From contig NZ_PHTY01000001.1 in the NCBI RefSeq assembly GCF_002813135.1, forward strand, positions 2,227,501 to 2,291,500: a stretch of DNA of 64,000 nucleotides. The letters run 5' to 3'. The stretch is from Ulvibacter sp. MAR_2010_11. Its GTDB lineage: Bacteria > Bacteroidota > Bacteroidia > Flavobacteriales > Flavobacteriaceae. The notes under the pieces were generated by a model, which was given only the letters and a program-made list of their open reading frames with translations, was not told the DNA's origin and ran no database searches. Positions within the stretch are counted from its first letter, which is position 1. Each line of letters begins with the position of its first letter. Positions 32,998-41,450 of this stretch are shown here, one piece after another. A program made the position numbers and the translations under genes.

Positions 32998-34173
32998 ATG
33001 AATTACATCCTATTCGACGGAAACGTTCGCAATCAGTTGCTTCCTTTCACATTTACCCGACCCGTAGCCGATATCCGCGTGGGTATTTTAACGCTTCGGG
33101 AGAAATGGGAAAAACATTTGGGATTCACTACCACAACTGTCACCGAAGATTACTTATCTGAAAAATGGCCCATGGTCGAAATGGATCAAAACGTGCTCAT
33201 CAATGCATCTTTTATTCCTTCTGAAAAGTTGACGGAAACGATTAAAGGTCTCCTTGAAAATCAGGCAGTATTTTATGAGGATGAACCCATTGCTTTTTTT
33301 ACAACTGAAGGGCAGGAGGTCGATTTTGACGGCTATACCATACTACAATACACCGAAGAAGATGTGCTCCGAATTGAAAATACATGGGATATCTTTTCAA
33401 AAAATCACGAAGCCATTAAGCGTGACTACAGTTTAATTACCAAGGGGAGAACTTCATTGCCCATCCCTGAAACAACGGTTGCTTTTAATAAAGAGCAGAT
33501 TTTCATTGAGGAAGGAGCCAAATTGCCACTTTGTTCTCTAAATGCAACCGAAGGACCCATTTATATTGGTAAAAATGCCGAAATTATGGAAGGGAGTATG
33601 ATACGCGGACCCTTTGCGCTTTGTGAAGGTGCCACCGTTAAAATGGCGGCCAAAATTTACAGTGGCACAACGGTAGGACCGTATTGTAAGGTAGGAGGAG
33701 AGGTAAACAATTCGGTGTTGTTTGGATATTCAAACAAAGGTCACGACGGATTTCTAGGCAATTCGGTTATAGGGGAGTGGTGTAATCTGGGTGCCGATAC
33801 CAACAATTCAAATTTGAAGAACAATTACGCCGAAGTACGTCTTTGGAACTACGAAACCGAAAGTTTTGCACGTACCGGATTGCAATTTTGCGGCTTGATG
33901 ATGGGTGACCACAGCAAATGCGGTATTAACACCATGTTTAATACAGGTACGGTGGTAGGTGTAAGCGCCAATATCTTCGGAAGCGGTTTTCCCAGGAATT
34001 TTATTCCCAGCTTTAGTTGGGGCGGAAGTGGAGGCATGACCACGTTTAAAACCGACAAAGCCTTTGAAGTAGCACAGGTTGTTATGTCGCGCCGTGGGGT
34101 GGAATTTACCCAGCCCGATGCTCGAATTCTGGAGCATATTTTTGAAACGTCCGCCAAATGGCGCCGCGATTAG
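32998..34173 (+). CDS. Alternative GlmU: UDP-GlcNAc diphosphorylase/GlcN-1-P acetyltransferase family protein
   Basis: 391 residues, matching the Bacteroidota GlmU-like family. The N-terminal nucleotidyltransferase starts NYILFDGNVRNQLLPFTFTRP, with a modified pyrophosphorylase loop (RVGILTLREKW). The second half is a left-handed beta-helix of hexapeptide repeats (IYIGKNAEIMEGSMIRGPFAL, GHDGFLGNSVIGEWCNLGADT). It probably makes UDP-N-acetylglucosamine for peptidoglycan and lipopolysaccharide. The stop overlaps by 4 bp the convergent ankyrin gene. The exact substrate remains to be proven. Confidence 0.85.
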   Translation: MNYILFDGNVRNQLLPFTFTRPVADIRVGILTLREKWEKHLGFTTTTVTEDYLSEKWPMVEMDQNVLINASFIPSEKLTETIKGLLENQAVFYEDEPIAFFTTEGQEVDFDGYTILQYTEEDVLRIENTWDIFSKNHEAIKRDYSLITKGRTSLPIPETTVAFNKEQIFIEEGAKLPLCSLNATEGPIYIGKNAEIMEGSMIRGPFALCEGATVKMAAKIYSGTTVGPYCKVGGEVNNSVLFGYSNKGHDGFLGNSVIGEWCNLGADTNNSNLKNNYAEVRLWNYETESFARTGLQFCGLMMGDHSKCGINTMFNTGTVVGVSANIFGSGFPRNFIPSFSWGGSGGMTTFKTDKAFEVAQVVMSRRGVEFTQPDARILEHIFETSAKWRRD

Positions 34174-34676
34174 TACAAAGCCACTTTTGCTTCTGTAGCT
34201 CCCAAACTCTGTAAATATTCGACAACAGCTTCAGCTTCGTCTCCCCCTTTTTGGGCATGATGTAATAATGTAAATCCATGTGGACCCTTGGCATGCAAGG
34301 TCGCAGGGAAGGCTTCCAGCATAGGTTTTATAATGTCCATCCTTCCAAATAACGCTGCAGTAAAAATATTTGTCTGAGCGCCTTTATCGATTAAATACTG
34401 CGCCAATTCTTTATGGCCTACATGCGAAGCCGCGCCTAAAGCAGTTTCAAAATCGCCAAATTTCCAGTCGTGAGCTGCGTTCAATAAAGTGGGATGTTCT
34501 TCCAGCAGTTCTTTTACCACGTCAAATTTCCCATGCCCGGCTCCCACAAAAGTTGCAACCAAATCCTTGTCCAATTGCGGATCTGGATCGGTCGAGTAGC
34601 CAAATGCCATGAGGGGAGTGGCAGCTACTAATAATCCGGTGCCGCCTACAGTTTTTAAAAAGTCGTTTCGTTTCAT
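34170..34676 (-). CDS. Exported ankyrin-repeat protein
   Basis: 168 residues. The N-terminus KRNDFLKTVGGTGLLVAATPLMAFG looks like a Tat-type signal in which KR replaces the usual RR. Four ankyrin repeats follow (for example DWKFGDFETALGAASHVGHK, AQYLIDKGAQTNIFTAALFG, GFTLLHHAQKGGDEA). Ankyrin repeats bind other proteins; the partner is unknown. The 3' end overlaps the convergent GlmU-like gene by four bases. Bacteroidota often carry single small exported ankyrin proteins of this kind. Confidence 0.82.
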   Translation of the reverse strand: MKRNDFLKTVGGTGLLVAATPLMAFGYSTDPDPQLDKDLVATFVGAGHGKFDVVKELLEEHPTLLNAAHDWKFGDFETALGAASHVGHKELAQYLIDKGAQTNIFTAALFGRMDIIKPMLEAFPATLHAKGPHGFTLLHHAQKGGDEAEAVVEYLQSLGATEAKVALY

Positions 34677-34774
34677 GATGATGTTTTCCAGAAAATTACG
34701 ACAATAGATAAAGAGGGTTTGTTAATTATTTGGTAATTAACGTATTGCGAAGCCCGTTTTGAAATTATAGTTGC

Positions 34775-35080
34775 TTACTGAAATAGTATAGGTCTATGCC
34801 TGTCCCCGAACATAAATTCAATAATTGATGGTGTCAAAAGATAGATGATAATAACAATCGCAATGGTAGTTATTACAATGAGTCTTAGTTTTCGCTGCTC
34901 ACCTCGTCTTTTCTTAAACATTCGTTTTTGAAAAGCTGCATATGCATAGGTTTTCATTTCTTTGTGATCTTCAAACGTGCCAAAAGAACTTTTTAGGGGT
35001 GCACTTTTATCGAAATTGGTTTCCCGTTTCCGAACAAATATTTTATGACCGGCTCTTGTGCCTGTACTTTTATATTTCAT
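34775..35080 (-). CDS. Small single-pass membrane protein of unknown function
   Basis: 101 residues. A basic cytoplasmic N-terminal half (many Lys and Arg, ending FQKRMFKKRRGEQRK) precedes one transmembrane helix (LIVITTIAIVIIIYLL) and a short tail. I do not recognise the family. The reading frame is well separated from neighbours by about 100 bp on each side and no other frame competes. It could be a membrane anchor or assembly factor, but nothing in the sequence decides this. Confidence 0.6.
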   Translation of the reverse strand: MKYKSTGTRAGHKIFVRKRETNFDKSAPLKSSFGTFEDHKEMKTYAYAAFQKRMFKKRRGEQRKLRLIVITTIAIVIIIYLLTPSIIEFMFGDRHRPILFQ

Positions 35081-35182
35081 AGTGCTTTATTAATTATACG
35101 TATGAGTTAAATGAAAAGTTACGAATTTACTATTAAAGAAATACTCGGCAGGTTTATTTGGAATGTGACAATGCAGAAGAAA

Positions 35183-36781
35183 TTACTTTTCTTTTTTTAC
35201 CCGTTTCAGAATTAAAAAATTCTGCGGATTGATACCCAGCCCGCTTACCTTTTTATTGACAAAACGTATGGCCATATCATAAAATAGCGGCACTACAGGC
35301 GCCTCATTGATTACAATAGAGTCCATCTGTGTGTAAAGTATTTTGCGTTCATCAATATTAGAAATAGTGAGTGCTTTTACATACAAACTGTCAAATATTT
35401 CACTTTTAAAGTGTGTGTAGTTAGGACCGTTGGGTGTAAAATTCGGACTGTAAAAAAGCGACAGGTAATTTTCGGCATCGGGGTAATCGGCAATCCAGCT
35501 TGCGCGAAAAATATCTAATTCGCCACTCGATTTCATCTGTCTTAAGGTAGAGGGAGGCATCACATCGATTGTGATTTGTAAACCTAATTTTTGAAGTTCT
35601 CTTTGTATGTATTCGCAAAGATCCAGATACTGACTGTTAGTCCCGATAGTAATCTGCGGAGTCTTGTCGCCGTTTTCAGATTTATATTGGTCGATGAGCG
35701 CTGTGGCCTTTTCGGGATTGTAATAATAACCTTCAATATTAGCATAACCGGGTAAGCCTTCGGGAATGAAGCCGTGAACAGCCGGAATCCCTACTCCATT
35801 GCGGAGATAGGTGACCATTTTACTTCGATCAAAGCCATAATTAAATGCTTGCCGTAAAGCTTTGGATTGTATTTCAGGGGTTTGTGCACCCATAAAAAAG
35901 CCTAGATATTCAGTATTTAAAAAAGGCCCTTTAATAAGGTAGAAATCTTTTTTGTATGCTTCTTGCAATTCGCCTCGGGTAGTAAGTATCTCATCTTTAT
36001 ACGAATTGTCCAGACTGTTCAGGAAGTCCAGTTTTCCTTGAGCAAATTGTAAAAACTCGCTCTGTTTGTCGGGTAAAAACGTAATGGAAACAGCTTCTAA
36101 GTAAGGGAGTTGGATGCCGACCACGTCTTTTTCGAAGTACAACGGATTTTTCCGAAATACCAATTTTACATTTTCTTCCCATAATTTAAACTGAAAAGGA
36201 CCTGTTCCCACCGGATTTCTTCGGAATTCACTTCCATAATAATCAACTGCTTCTTTCGGAACTACCGAGCAATACCGCATGGAAAGTAATCCCAAAAACG
36301 CCGGAAAGGGTTTTTGTAACTGTATGACAAAGGTGGTGTCGTTTTCTGCTTTATAATAATCTACTGCATTGAGCACCCAGCTTCCTGAAGACGCTACTTT
36401 TTCATCTTTTAAACGGTCGAAACTATACACAAAATCGGATGCAGTTACGAGTCGGGTGGAATCCTTTCCAAACACCTTATTTTTATGAAAATACACATCG
36501 TCACGCAGATAAAAAGTATAGGTAAAAGTAGAATCGTTTACCATCCAGGATTTGGCAATATCCGGTTGAATATTCAATGAATCGTCTAACTGTACGAGTC
36601 CGTTATACAACTGATTGGTAGGCCAGATAATTTGGGGGTTTCGGGCGAATGCCGGATCCAGAGTTGGAATGTTCCCGTGTTCGTTATAACGAAAGACAAG
36701 GTGGTCGTTTTTAAAAGAGGTATCCTTCCCACAGGAAAATAGTGTAGTTGCAATAAAAACTGTCCAAAGGAAACGAATCAT
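35183..36781 (-). CDS. Peptide/nickel-type ABC transporter substrate-binding lipoprotein
   Basis: 533 residues from the ATG at 36781, which starts a lipoprotein signal (FLWTVFIATTLFSCGKD). A longer frame up to 36856 lacks a sensible signal. The body is a family 5 solute-binding protein: FRYNEHGNIPTLDPAFARNP, IAKSWMVNDSTFTYTFYLRD, RNPVGTGPFQF and QAFNYGFDRSKM. Such proteins bind oligopeptides. No permease or ATPase genes are adjacent, so it is an orphan component. It is monocistronic by spacing. Confidence 0.88.
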   Translation of the reverse strand: MIRFLWTVFIATTLFSCGKDTSFKNDHLVFRYNEHGNIPTLDPAFARNPQIIWPTNQLYNGLVQLDDSLNIQPDIAKSWMVNDSTFTYTFYLRDDVYFHKNKVFGKDSTRLVTASDFVYSFDRLKDEKVASSGSWVLNAVDYYKAENDTTFVIQLQKPFPAFLGLLSMRYCSVVPKEAVDYYGSEFRRNPVGTGPFQFKLWEENVKLVFRKNPLYFEKDVVGIQLPYLEAVSITFLPDKQSEFLQFAQGKLDFLNSLDNSYKDEILTTRGELQEAYKKDFYLIKGPFLNTEYLGFFMGAQTPEIQSKALRQAFNYGFDRSKMVTYLRNGVGIPAVHGFIPEGLPGYANIEGYYYNPEKATALIDQYKSENGDKTPQITIGTNSQYLDLCEYIQRELQKLGLQITIDVMPPSTLRQMKSSGELDIFRASWIADYPDAENYLSLFYSPNFTPNGPNYTHFKSEIFDSLYVKALTISNIDERKILYTQMDSIVINEAPVVPLFYDMAIRFVNKKVSGLGINPQNFLILKRVKKEK

Positions 36782-36861
36782 ACTAACTAAATTTACGAAT
36801 TTCTTAAGTGTGCCCAAGGTACAATTTCGGGGAATGAATACTTCTATAAATCTCAACTTTC

Positions 36862-36928
36862 AAATTCCAAATTCCAAATTCCAAATTCCAAATCCCAAAT
36901 CCCAAATCACTAATCACTAATCACTATC
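36862..36928. repeat. Heptamer tandem array upstream of mtaB
   Basis: About nine units with a 7-bp period: four AAATTCC, two AAATCCC, then AAATCAC and two TAATCAC. It lies between the divergent lipoprotein and mtaB genes and ends 12 bp before the mtaB -7-like box. Slippage could alter its length. Confidence 0.8.
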
Positions 36929-36940
36929 TACAATTCTTCG

Positions 36941-36948
36941 TATCTTTG
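36941..36948 (+). promoter_or_regulatory. -7 promoter element of mtaB
   Basis: TATCTTTG matches TAnnTTTG and lies 32 bp before the mtaB ATG. The place of the -33 box is occupied by the heptamer array, and no TTG is found at the correct distance. Confidence 0.5.
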
Positions 36949-36980
36949 CCCTCTCGTTTGTCAAAAATACAAGAACAAGA

Positions 36981-38339
36981 ATGAACGCTACAAAAAAAGT
37001 TGCATTTTATACGTTGGGTTGTAAGCTCAATTTCAGTGAGACATCTACCATTGCCCGAAATTTTACTTCGGAAGGCTTTGAGCGTGTAGATTTTACTGAA
37101 AAAGCAGATATCTATGTAATTAACACCTGTAGTGTTACTGAAAATGCAGACAAGCGATTTAAAAATATTGTTAAGCAGGCTCAAAAGGTTAATCCTGAAG
37201 CCTTTGTAGCGGCCGTTGGGTGTTATGCCCAATTAAAACCGCACGAATTGGCCGATGTGGAAGGTGTAGATCTCGTCCTGGGCGCTACCGAAAAATTTAA
37301 TATAACTGCATATTTAAATGACCTTACCAAGAACGATTATGGCGAAGTACACTCTTGTGAGATTGAGGAAGCCAATTTTTACGTAGGATCCTATTCCATT
37401 GGAGATCGAACACGCGCTTTCTTAAAAGTTCAGGATGGTTGTGATTACAAATGTACCTATTGCACTATCCCGCTGGCAAGAGGAATTTCAAGAAGTGACA
37501 CCCTGCAAAATGTGTTGTACAATGCCGAGGAAATTTCGAAGCAAGGGATCAAAGAGATTGTCCTTACCGGGGTGAATATAGGTGACTATGGAAAAGGTGA
37601 ATTTGGCAACAAAAAACATGAACACACCTTTTTAAATTTGGTAAAAGCCCTGGATACGGTTCCCGGAATTGAACGCTTGCGTATTTCTTCGATAGAACCC
37701 AATCTGCTAAAAGATGAAACCATTCGTTTTGTGGCACAATCTAAAACCTTTGTGCCTCATTTTCACATACCGCTACAAAGTGGGAGCAATGCTATTTTAA
37801 AGTTGATGCGACGCAGGTATTTGCGTGAGTTATATGTGGAACGCGTGGCTGCAATCCGCGAAGTGATGCCTCATGCCTGTATAGGGGTAGATGTGATTGT
37901 AGGATTTCCGGGCGAAACGGAAGAACATTTTTTGGAAACCTATCATTTTTTAAATGAATTGGATATTTCGTATTTACATGTTTTTACCTATTCTGAAAGA
38001 GACAATACACCTGCAGCTACTATGGAAGGAGTGGTGCCTCAAAAAATAAGAAATAAACGCAGTAAGATGTTACGCGGACTTTCGGCCAAAAAACGTCACG
38101 CCTTTTATGAGAGGGAGTTAGGAAGCACTCGTACAGTTTTGTTTGAAGGGGAAAATAAGGAAGGATATATTCACGGATTTACCGAGAATTATGTGAAAGT
38201 AAAGGCACCCTGGAATCCCGAATTGGTAAATACGTTGCATGCTGTGGAGCTCAATAAAATTGATGAAGACGGATTAGTACGCTTTGAATGGATCGAAGCG
38301 AGTTGTCCAGCCTTGCCCGCGATGCAGGGAACGCCCTAA
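36981..38339 (+). CDS. mtaB: tRNA t6A37 methylthiotransferase
   Basis: 452 residues. N-terminal MTTase domain with cluster ligands Cys14 (TLGCKLNFSE), Cys50 (NTCSVTENAD) and Cys81 (VGCYAQ). Radical SAM core with Cys154, Cys158 and Cys161 in CDYKCTYC. C-terminal TRAM-like region. The TLGCKLN and ENADKR signatures place it in the MtaB rather than MiaB or RimO branch. It adds a methylthio group to N6-threonylcarbamoyladenosine at position 37 of ANN-decoding tRNAs. It ends 3 bp from the convergent acetyltransferase gene. Confidence 0.93.
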   Translation: MNATKKVAFYTLGCKLNFSETSTIARNFTSEGFERVDFTEKADIYVINTCSVTENADKRFKNIVKQAQKVNPEAFVAAVGCYAQLKPHELADVEGVDLVLGATEKFNITAYLNDLTKNDYGEVHSCEIEEANFYVGSYSIGDRTRAFLKVQDGCDYKCTYCTIPLARGISRSDTLQNVLYNAEEISKQGIKEIVLTGVNIGDYGKGEFGNKKHEHTFLNLVKALDTVPGIERLRISSIEPNLLKDETIRFVAQSKTFVPHFHIPLQSGSNAILKLMRRRYLRELYVERVAAIREVMPHACIGVDVIVGFPGETEEHFLETYHFLNELDISYLHVFTYSERDNTPAATMEGVVPQKIRNKRSKMLRGLSAKKRHAFYERELGSTRTVLFEGENKEGYIHGFTENYVKVKAPWNPELVNTLHAVELNKIDEDGLVRFEWIEASCPALPAMQGTP

Positions 38340-38342
38340 ACA

Positions 38343-38642
38343 TTAGAGACTTATTCCAACGGGAAGCAGATCTTTGTAAACTCTTCGATTTTTACGCATA
38401 AAACCGGCAATTTCCGGACTAGTGGGAACCAAACTAATTCCTCTTTCTTTCACTTCTTCGAAAACGGCTTTTATAAAAATATCCCGAAAACCTTGATCTT
38501 CCATGTCTTGCGGCATATCGTATTTGGTAAGGAAAATTTTCCTGTCCTGCAATGCATACTCTATGCGCGCCATATTATCGCCCACCTCTAGTTCAAACTG
38601 TCTCAAAAATTCGTTGTCGGTAATTTGCACATCTTCAATCAT
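38343..38642 (-). CDS. Short GNAT-type N-acetyltransferase
   Basis: 99 residues: the YidJ/Yjdj-type short GNAT domain with ITDNEFLRQFELEVGDNMAR, IEYALQDRKIFLTKYDMP and the acetyl-CoA loop region GFRDIFIKAVFEEVKERGISL, PTSPEIAGFMRKN. The substrate is unknown. A TATCTTTG box on the minus strand lies about 30 bp upstream. The gene ends next to mtaB with convergent orientation. Confidence 0.8.
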   Translation of the reverse strand: MIEDVQITDNEFLRQFELEVGDNMARIEYALQDRKIFLTKYDMPQDMEDQGFRDIFIKAVFEEVKERGISLVPTSPEIAGFMRKNRRVYKDLLPVGISL

Positions 38643-38742
38643 GGGAGTTAATTTTATTTATTCAAAGCGACTACAAAGATACCAAATTACCGCCTTTGTT
38701 GAGCGTTAATGCAAGAATAGTTTGGCGGATAAGTTTCTCAAA

Positions 38743-38859
38743 ATGAGTAAATCTAAAGTTGGAAGGGAGAGAAAGAATGGGGTCATAAAACCGATACAAA
38801 GTATTGTAAATGTTACACCTGCAATTTCTCAATTCCCTGCCGGGAAATACTATAAATAA
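38743..38859 (+). CDS. Possible 38-residue basic peptide in a 323-bp gap
   Basis: ATG to TAA frame starting MSKSKVGRERKNGVIKPI and ending FPAGKYYK, rich in lysine and arginine. It lies in the 323-bp gap (38643-38965) between divergent genes, upstream of the hydrolase promoter. There is no ribosome-binding sequence or promoter specific to it and no family is recognised. In AT-rich intergenic DNA a frame of this size may be chance. Otherwise the gap holds only promoter-like boxes. Confidence 0.2.
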   Translation: MSKSKVGRERKNGVIKPIQSIVNVTPAISQFPAGKYYK

Positions 38860-38875
38860 GTCCTTCTTCATTGAT

Positions 38876-38909
38876 TTTGCCCCTAAAGGATAAGATAATA
38901 GTATCTTTG
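38876..38909 (+). promoter_or_regulatory. Probable promoter of the alpha/beta hydrolase gene
   Basis: TTTG (38876-38879), 22-bp spacer, TATCTTTG (38902-38909), located 57 bp before the start codon. The spacer is at the long end of the allowed range. Confidence 0.55.
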
Positions 38910-38965
38910 TGATGTAAATTTACGAATAATCTTCGGGCGAAACCATAATTCTCTTCTGAAACAAT

Positions 38966-39628
38966 ATGACCCACAACAAGACACACGTTTACTTTGTTCC
39001 CGGAATGGCAGCCGGACCTGAAATATTCAGAAATATAAGTCTGCCGGAAGAGCCTTACGCACTGCACATTTTACAATGGCTTATTCCTGAAAAAAAGGAA
39101 ACGATGTTGTCTTATGCGAAGCGGATGGCAGCTTTGGTAACCGAAGAAGACAGTGTACTTATTGGAGTTTCGTTTGGTGGAGTAGTTGTTCAGGAAATGA
39201 GCACTTTTTTAAAGTTGAAGAAATTAATTATAATATCCAGCGTTAAGACAAGAGCCGAATTGCCCAGAAGATTGAAGTTTGCTAGGAGAACTTTTTTCTA
39301 CAAATTGGTTCCCACCAGTTTGGTTTTAAGTGCCGAAGATCTCACAAAATTTGCCGTGGGTCCCCGAAGCGAAAAAAGGCTCAGATTGTATCAGGAATAC
39401 CTGCATGTAAGAGACAAACAGTATTTGGATTGGGCAATTCAAAATATGGTGTGTTGGAACAGAAAAATGCCCGTGGATGGAGTAGTGCATATTCACGGTG
39501 ATAAAGACATCGTTTTTCCAATAAAACATATTAAAAACAGCACGATTGTTGCTGGAGGTACTCACGTGATGATTATTTTAAAGGGCAAGGAAATTTCTGA
39601 AAAGATCCTTGAAATAATCCGGGAATAA
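38966..39628 (+). CDS. Alpha/beta hydrolase family protein
   Basis: 220 residues. The first strand and oxyanion region is HVYFVPGMAAGPEIF. The nucleophile elbow is IGVSFGG with Ser69. An acidic residue follows in HGDKDIVFP, and a late His in GGTHVMI completes the triad. The short length and missing cap domain point to a small esterase or thioesterase; the substrate is unknown. It has its own promoter and is followed 62 bp later by the lytic transglycosylase gene on the same strand. Confidence 0.82.
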   Translation: MTHNKTHVYFVPGMAAGPEIFRNISLPEEPYALHILQWLIPEKKETMLSYAKRMAALVTEEDSVLIGVSFGGVVVQEMSTFLKLKKLIIISSVKTRAELPRRLKFARRTFFYKLVPTSLVLSAEDLTKFAVGPRSEKRLRLYQEYLHVRDKQYLDWAIQNMVCWNRKMPVDGVVHIHGDKDIVFPIKHIKNSTIVAGGTHVMIILKGKEISEKILEIIRE

Positions 39629-39690
39629 TTAACATCTCGAGGCCAATATTACCAGACATTATTATTTATCTTTAATCAAAATTTTTAGTT

Positions 39691-40623
39691 ATGACCATTT
39701 TATCGAAAATAGGATTGTTTACAGTGCTTATTGGGGTAGGCAGTTTGTGCGTATTTGCCGTGCAGGAAGCTCCTACCGATGAGACTTTGGAAAAGAAGTT
39801 AGTGAACGATTACAATGTGTATGCGTTACCGCTTCCCGATTATATTGAATTTGCAGGAGAGGCTGTTCCTTTAAATGAACCGGATATTAGAGAACGATTG
39901 GATAGAGAATTGTTAGTTAACACCTATTGGCAATCCAATGCTTTGTTAATGATAAAAAGGGCAAATAAGTATTTTCCCATAATTGAACCCCTTTTGAAGC
40001 AATACGGACTTCCGGACGATTTTAAATATTTGGCTGTGGCCGAAAGTGGATTAGACAATGTAAAATCTCCAGCAGGAGCCGCCGGATTCTGGCAGTTTTT
40101 AAGCAGTACCGGTAAAGAATACGGTCTGGAAGTGAATGATTATGTAGATGAGCGTTATCATTTGGAAAAAGCCACCAAGGTAGCTGCCGAATACTTGAAG
40201 AATTCGAAACAAAAATTTGGAAGCTGGACTTTGGCCGCCGCAGCTTATAACGCAGGTAACGGAGGCGTAAACAAGCAGATTGACCGACAAAAATCGGATA
40301 ATAATTACTACGATTTGTTGTTGAATGATGAAACAAGTAGGTATGTTTTCAGGATTTTGGCTTTTAAAGAAATTTTATCGAATCCGAAGAAGTACGGATT
40401 CAATTACAGAGATAAGGATTTATACAAACAAATTCCCACCTACAAGGTAAAGGTAGATACTGAGGTGACCGATTTTGCAGAGTTTGCAAAATTACACGGA
40501 ATCAATTATAAAATATTAAAGATTCACAATCCGTGGTTGCGGGATACTTTCCTTAAAAACGCATCAAAAAAGGAATATTTTATTGAAATTCCTGAAAAAG
40601 GATATTACAATCTGGGGCAATAA
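39691..40623 (+). CDS. Lytic murein transglycosylase (SLT family, MltD-like)
   Basis: 310 residues. A signal peptide or anchor (IGLFTVLIGVGSLCVFA) precedes the SLT domain: catalytic Glu118 in FKYLAVAESGLDN, then SPAGAAGFWQFLSSTGKEYGL and TLAAAAYNAGNGGV. The C-terminal ~50 residues (YKVKVDTEVTDFAEFAKLHG) look like a single degenerate LysM-type peptidoglycan-binding unit. It cleaves glycan strands during wall remodelling in the periplasm. The family is well supported; the subfamily assignment is by layout. Confidence 0.88.
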   Translation: MTILSKIGLFTVLIGVGSLCVFAVQEAPTDETLEKKLVNDYNVYALPLPDYIEFAGEAVPLNEPDIRERLDRELLVNTYWQSNALLMIKRANKYFPIIEPLLKQYGLPDDFKYLAVAESGLDNVKSPAGAAGFWQFLSSTGKEYGLEVNDYVDERYHLEKATKVAAEYLKNSKQKFGSWTLAAAAYNAGNGGVNKQIDRQKSDNNYYDLLLNDETSRYVFRILAFKEILSNPKKYGFNYRDKDLYKQIPTYKVKVDTEVTDFAEFAKLHGINYKILKIHNPWLRDTFLKNASKKEYFIEIPEKGYYNLGQ

Positions 40624-40646
40624 AGACGGAAAGTTTGGAGAGAAAC

Positions 40647-41321
40647 TTAGTTCTTATTTAACAGCATAGAGACACCACTCATAAAGCTTTGGTAGTTTGC
40701 GGTATAGGAATTTGCGTACCCTTCTAAATAATGGTGAAATAAATTACGCCGTACATCCAGTATTTTTTTGTCGCCATCGATAAAGAAAGAAGTAGGAAAC
40801 CCAAGGCTGTGCTTCATGGTTTTTATCGTAAAGTCGTTTTTGTTTTCTTTTTCGTCTACAAACAAGACCTGAACATGCTTGCTAAATTTCCTCTTAAACT
40901 TTTTGATTTTCTTTTTTGGACCCCAAAAGAGCACTACAAAATCAATTTCTTTATGATGTAAGTCGGCAATATCATTAAAAGCAGGTATCTCTCCAATTCC
41001 CGGAACACACCAGGAAGCATAGGTTATGAGGTAGGTTGGCTTTTCAAATTTGTATAATTCTATTTTTTTACCTGAAAATTTCCGCACTTTAAAGTTGTCC
41101 AGAATACTTCCATTCACCACATTTTGTATTAAGGAGTCGAAAAGAAACTGAGCCCGATCCTCGTCTTTCTGGATATATGCAAGCTTTGCCTCTTTACGGT
41201 ATTTGCGAATGTTTTTACCAATCTTCTCGGAAAATAGATTGTCCGACTCGACATCTTGACAGAGCGCAGGAAGGTGTAGGAACAGCAGAAGGGCAAGTAG
41301 CAATTTACCCATAGGCAACAT
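40647..41321 (-). CDS. Periplasmic thioredoxin-like protein with a single active-site cysteine
   Basis: 224 residues; the ATG three codons later (41312) is an equally possible start. A signal peptide ends near PALCQ. The thioredoxin fold includes YLITYASWCVPGIGEIPAF and a cis-proline segment LGFPTSFFIDG. The motif is CVPG, so the second cysteine of CxxC is replaced by glycine. TlpA-like proteins with one cysteine may act in thiol or glutathione chemistry rather than disulfide formation (inference). Rich in lysine. It ends convergently with the transglycosylase. Confidence 0.75.
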   Translation of the reverse strand: MLPMGKLLLALLLFLHLPALCQDVESDNLFSEKIGKNIRKYRKEAKLAYIQKDEDRAQFLFDSLIQNVVNGSILDNFKVRKFSGKKIELYKFEKPTYLITYASWCVPGIGEIPAFNDIADLHHKEIDFVVLFWGPKKKIKKFKRKFSKHVQVLFVDEKENKNDFTIKTMKHSLGFPTSFFIDGDKKILDVRRNLFHHYLEGYANSYTANYQSFMSGVSMLLNKN

Positions 41322-41450
41322 AGCGTTTTAGCACTGTAAATTTAGGAAGTCTTTCCTGAAAAACCTTTAGAAAATGGTATTATATTAACATTTTTGGTTT
41401 TAAATGGAATTAAAACATGCTATTATAACAATTTGACAAACAATTTGTTA

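Noticed and set aside
33808-34157. Frames of about 100 residues on the minus strand inside the GlmU-like gene
   Set aside because: They are antisense to a well-supported gene with family motifs, and have no recognisable product.
36782-36856. 25-residue N-terminal extension of the peptide-binding lipoprotein
   Set aside because: The lipoprotein signal begins at the ATG at 36781; the extension would bury it inside the protein.
36862-36928. Possible CRISPR array
   Set aside because: The units are 7 bp long without spacers, so it is a simple tandem repeat.
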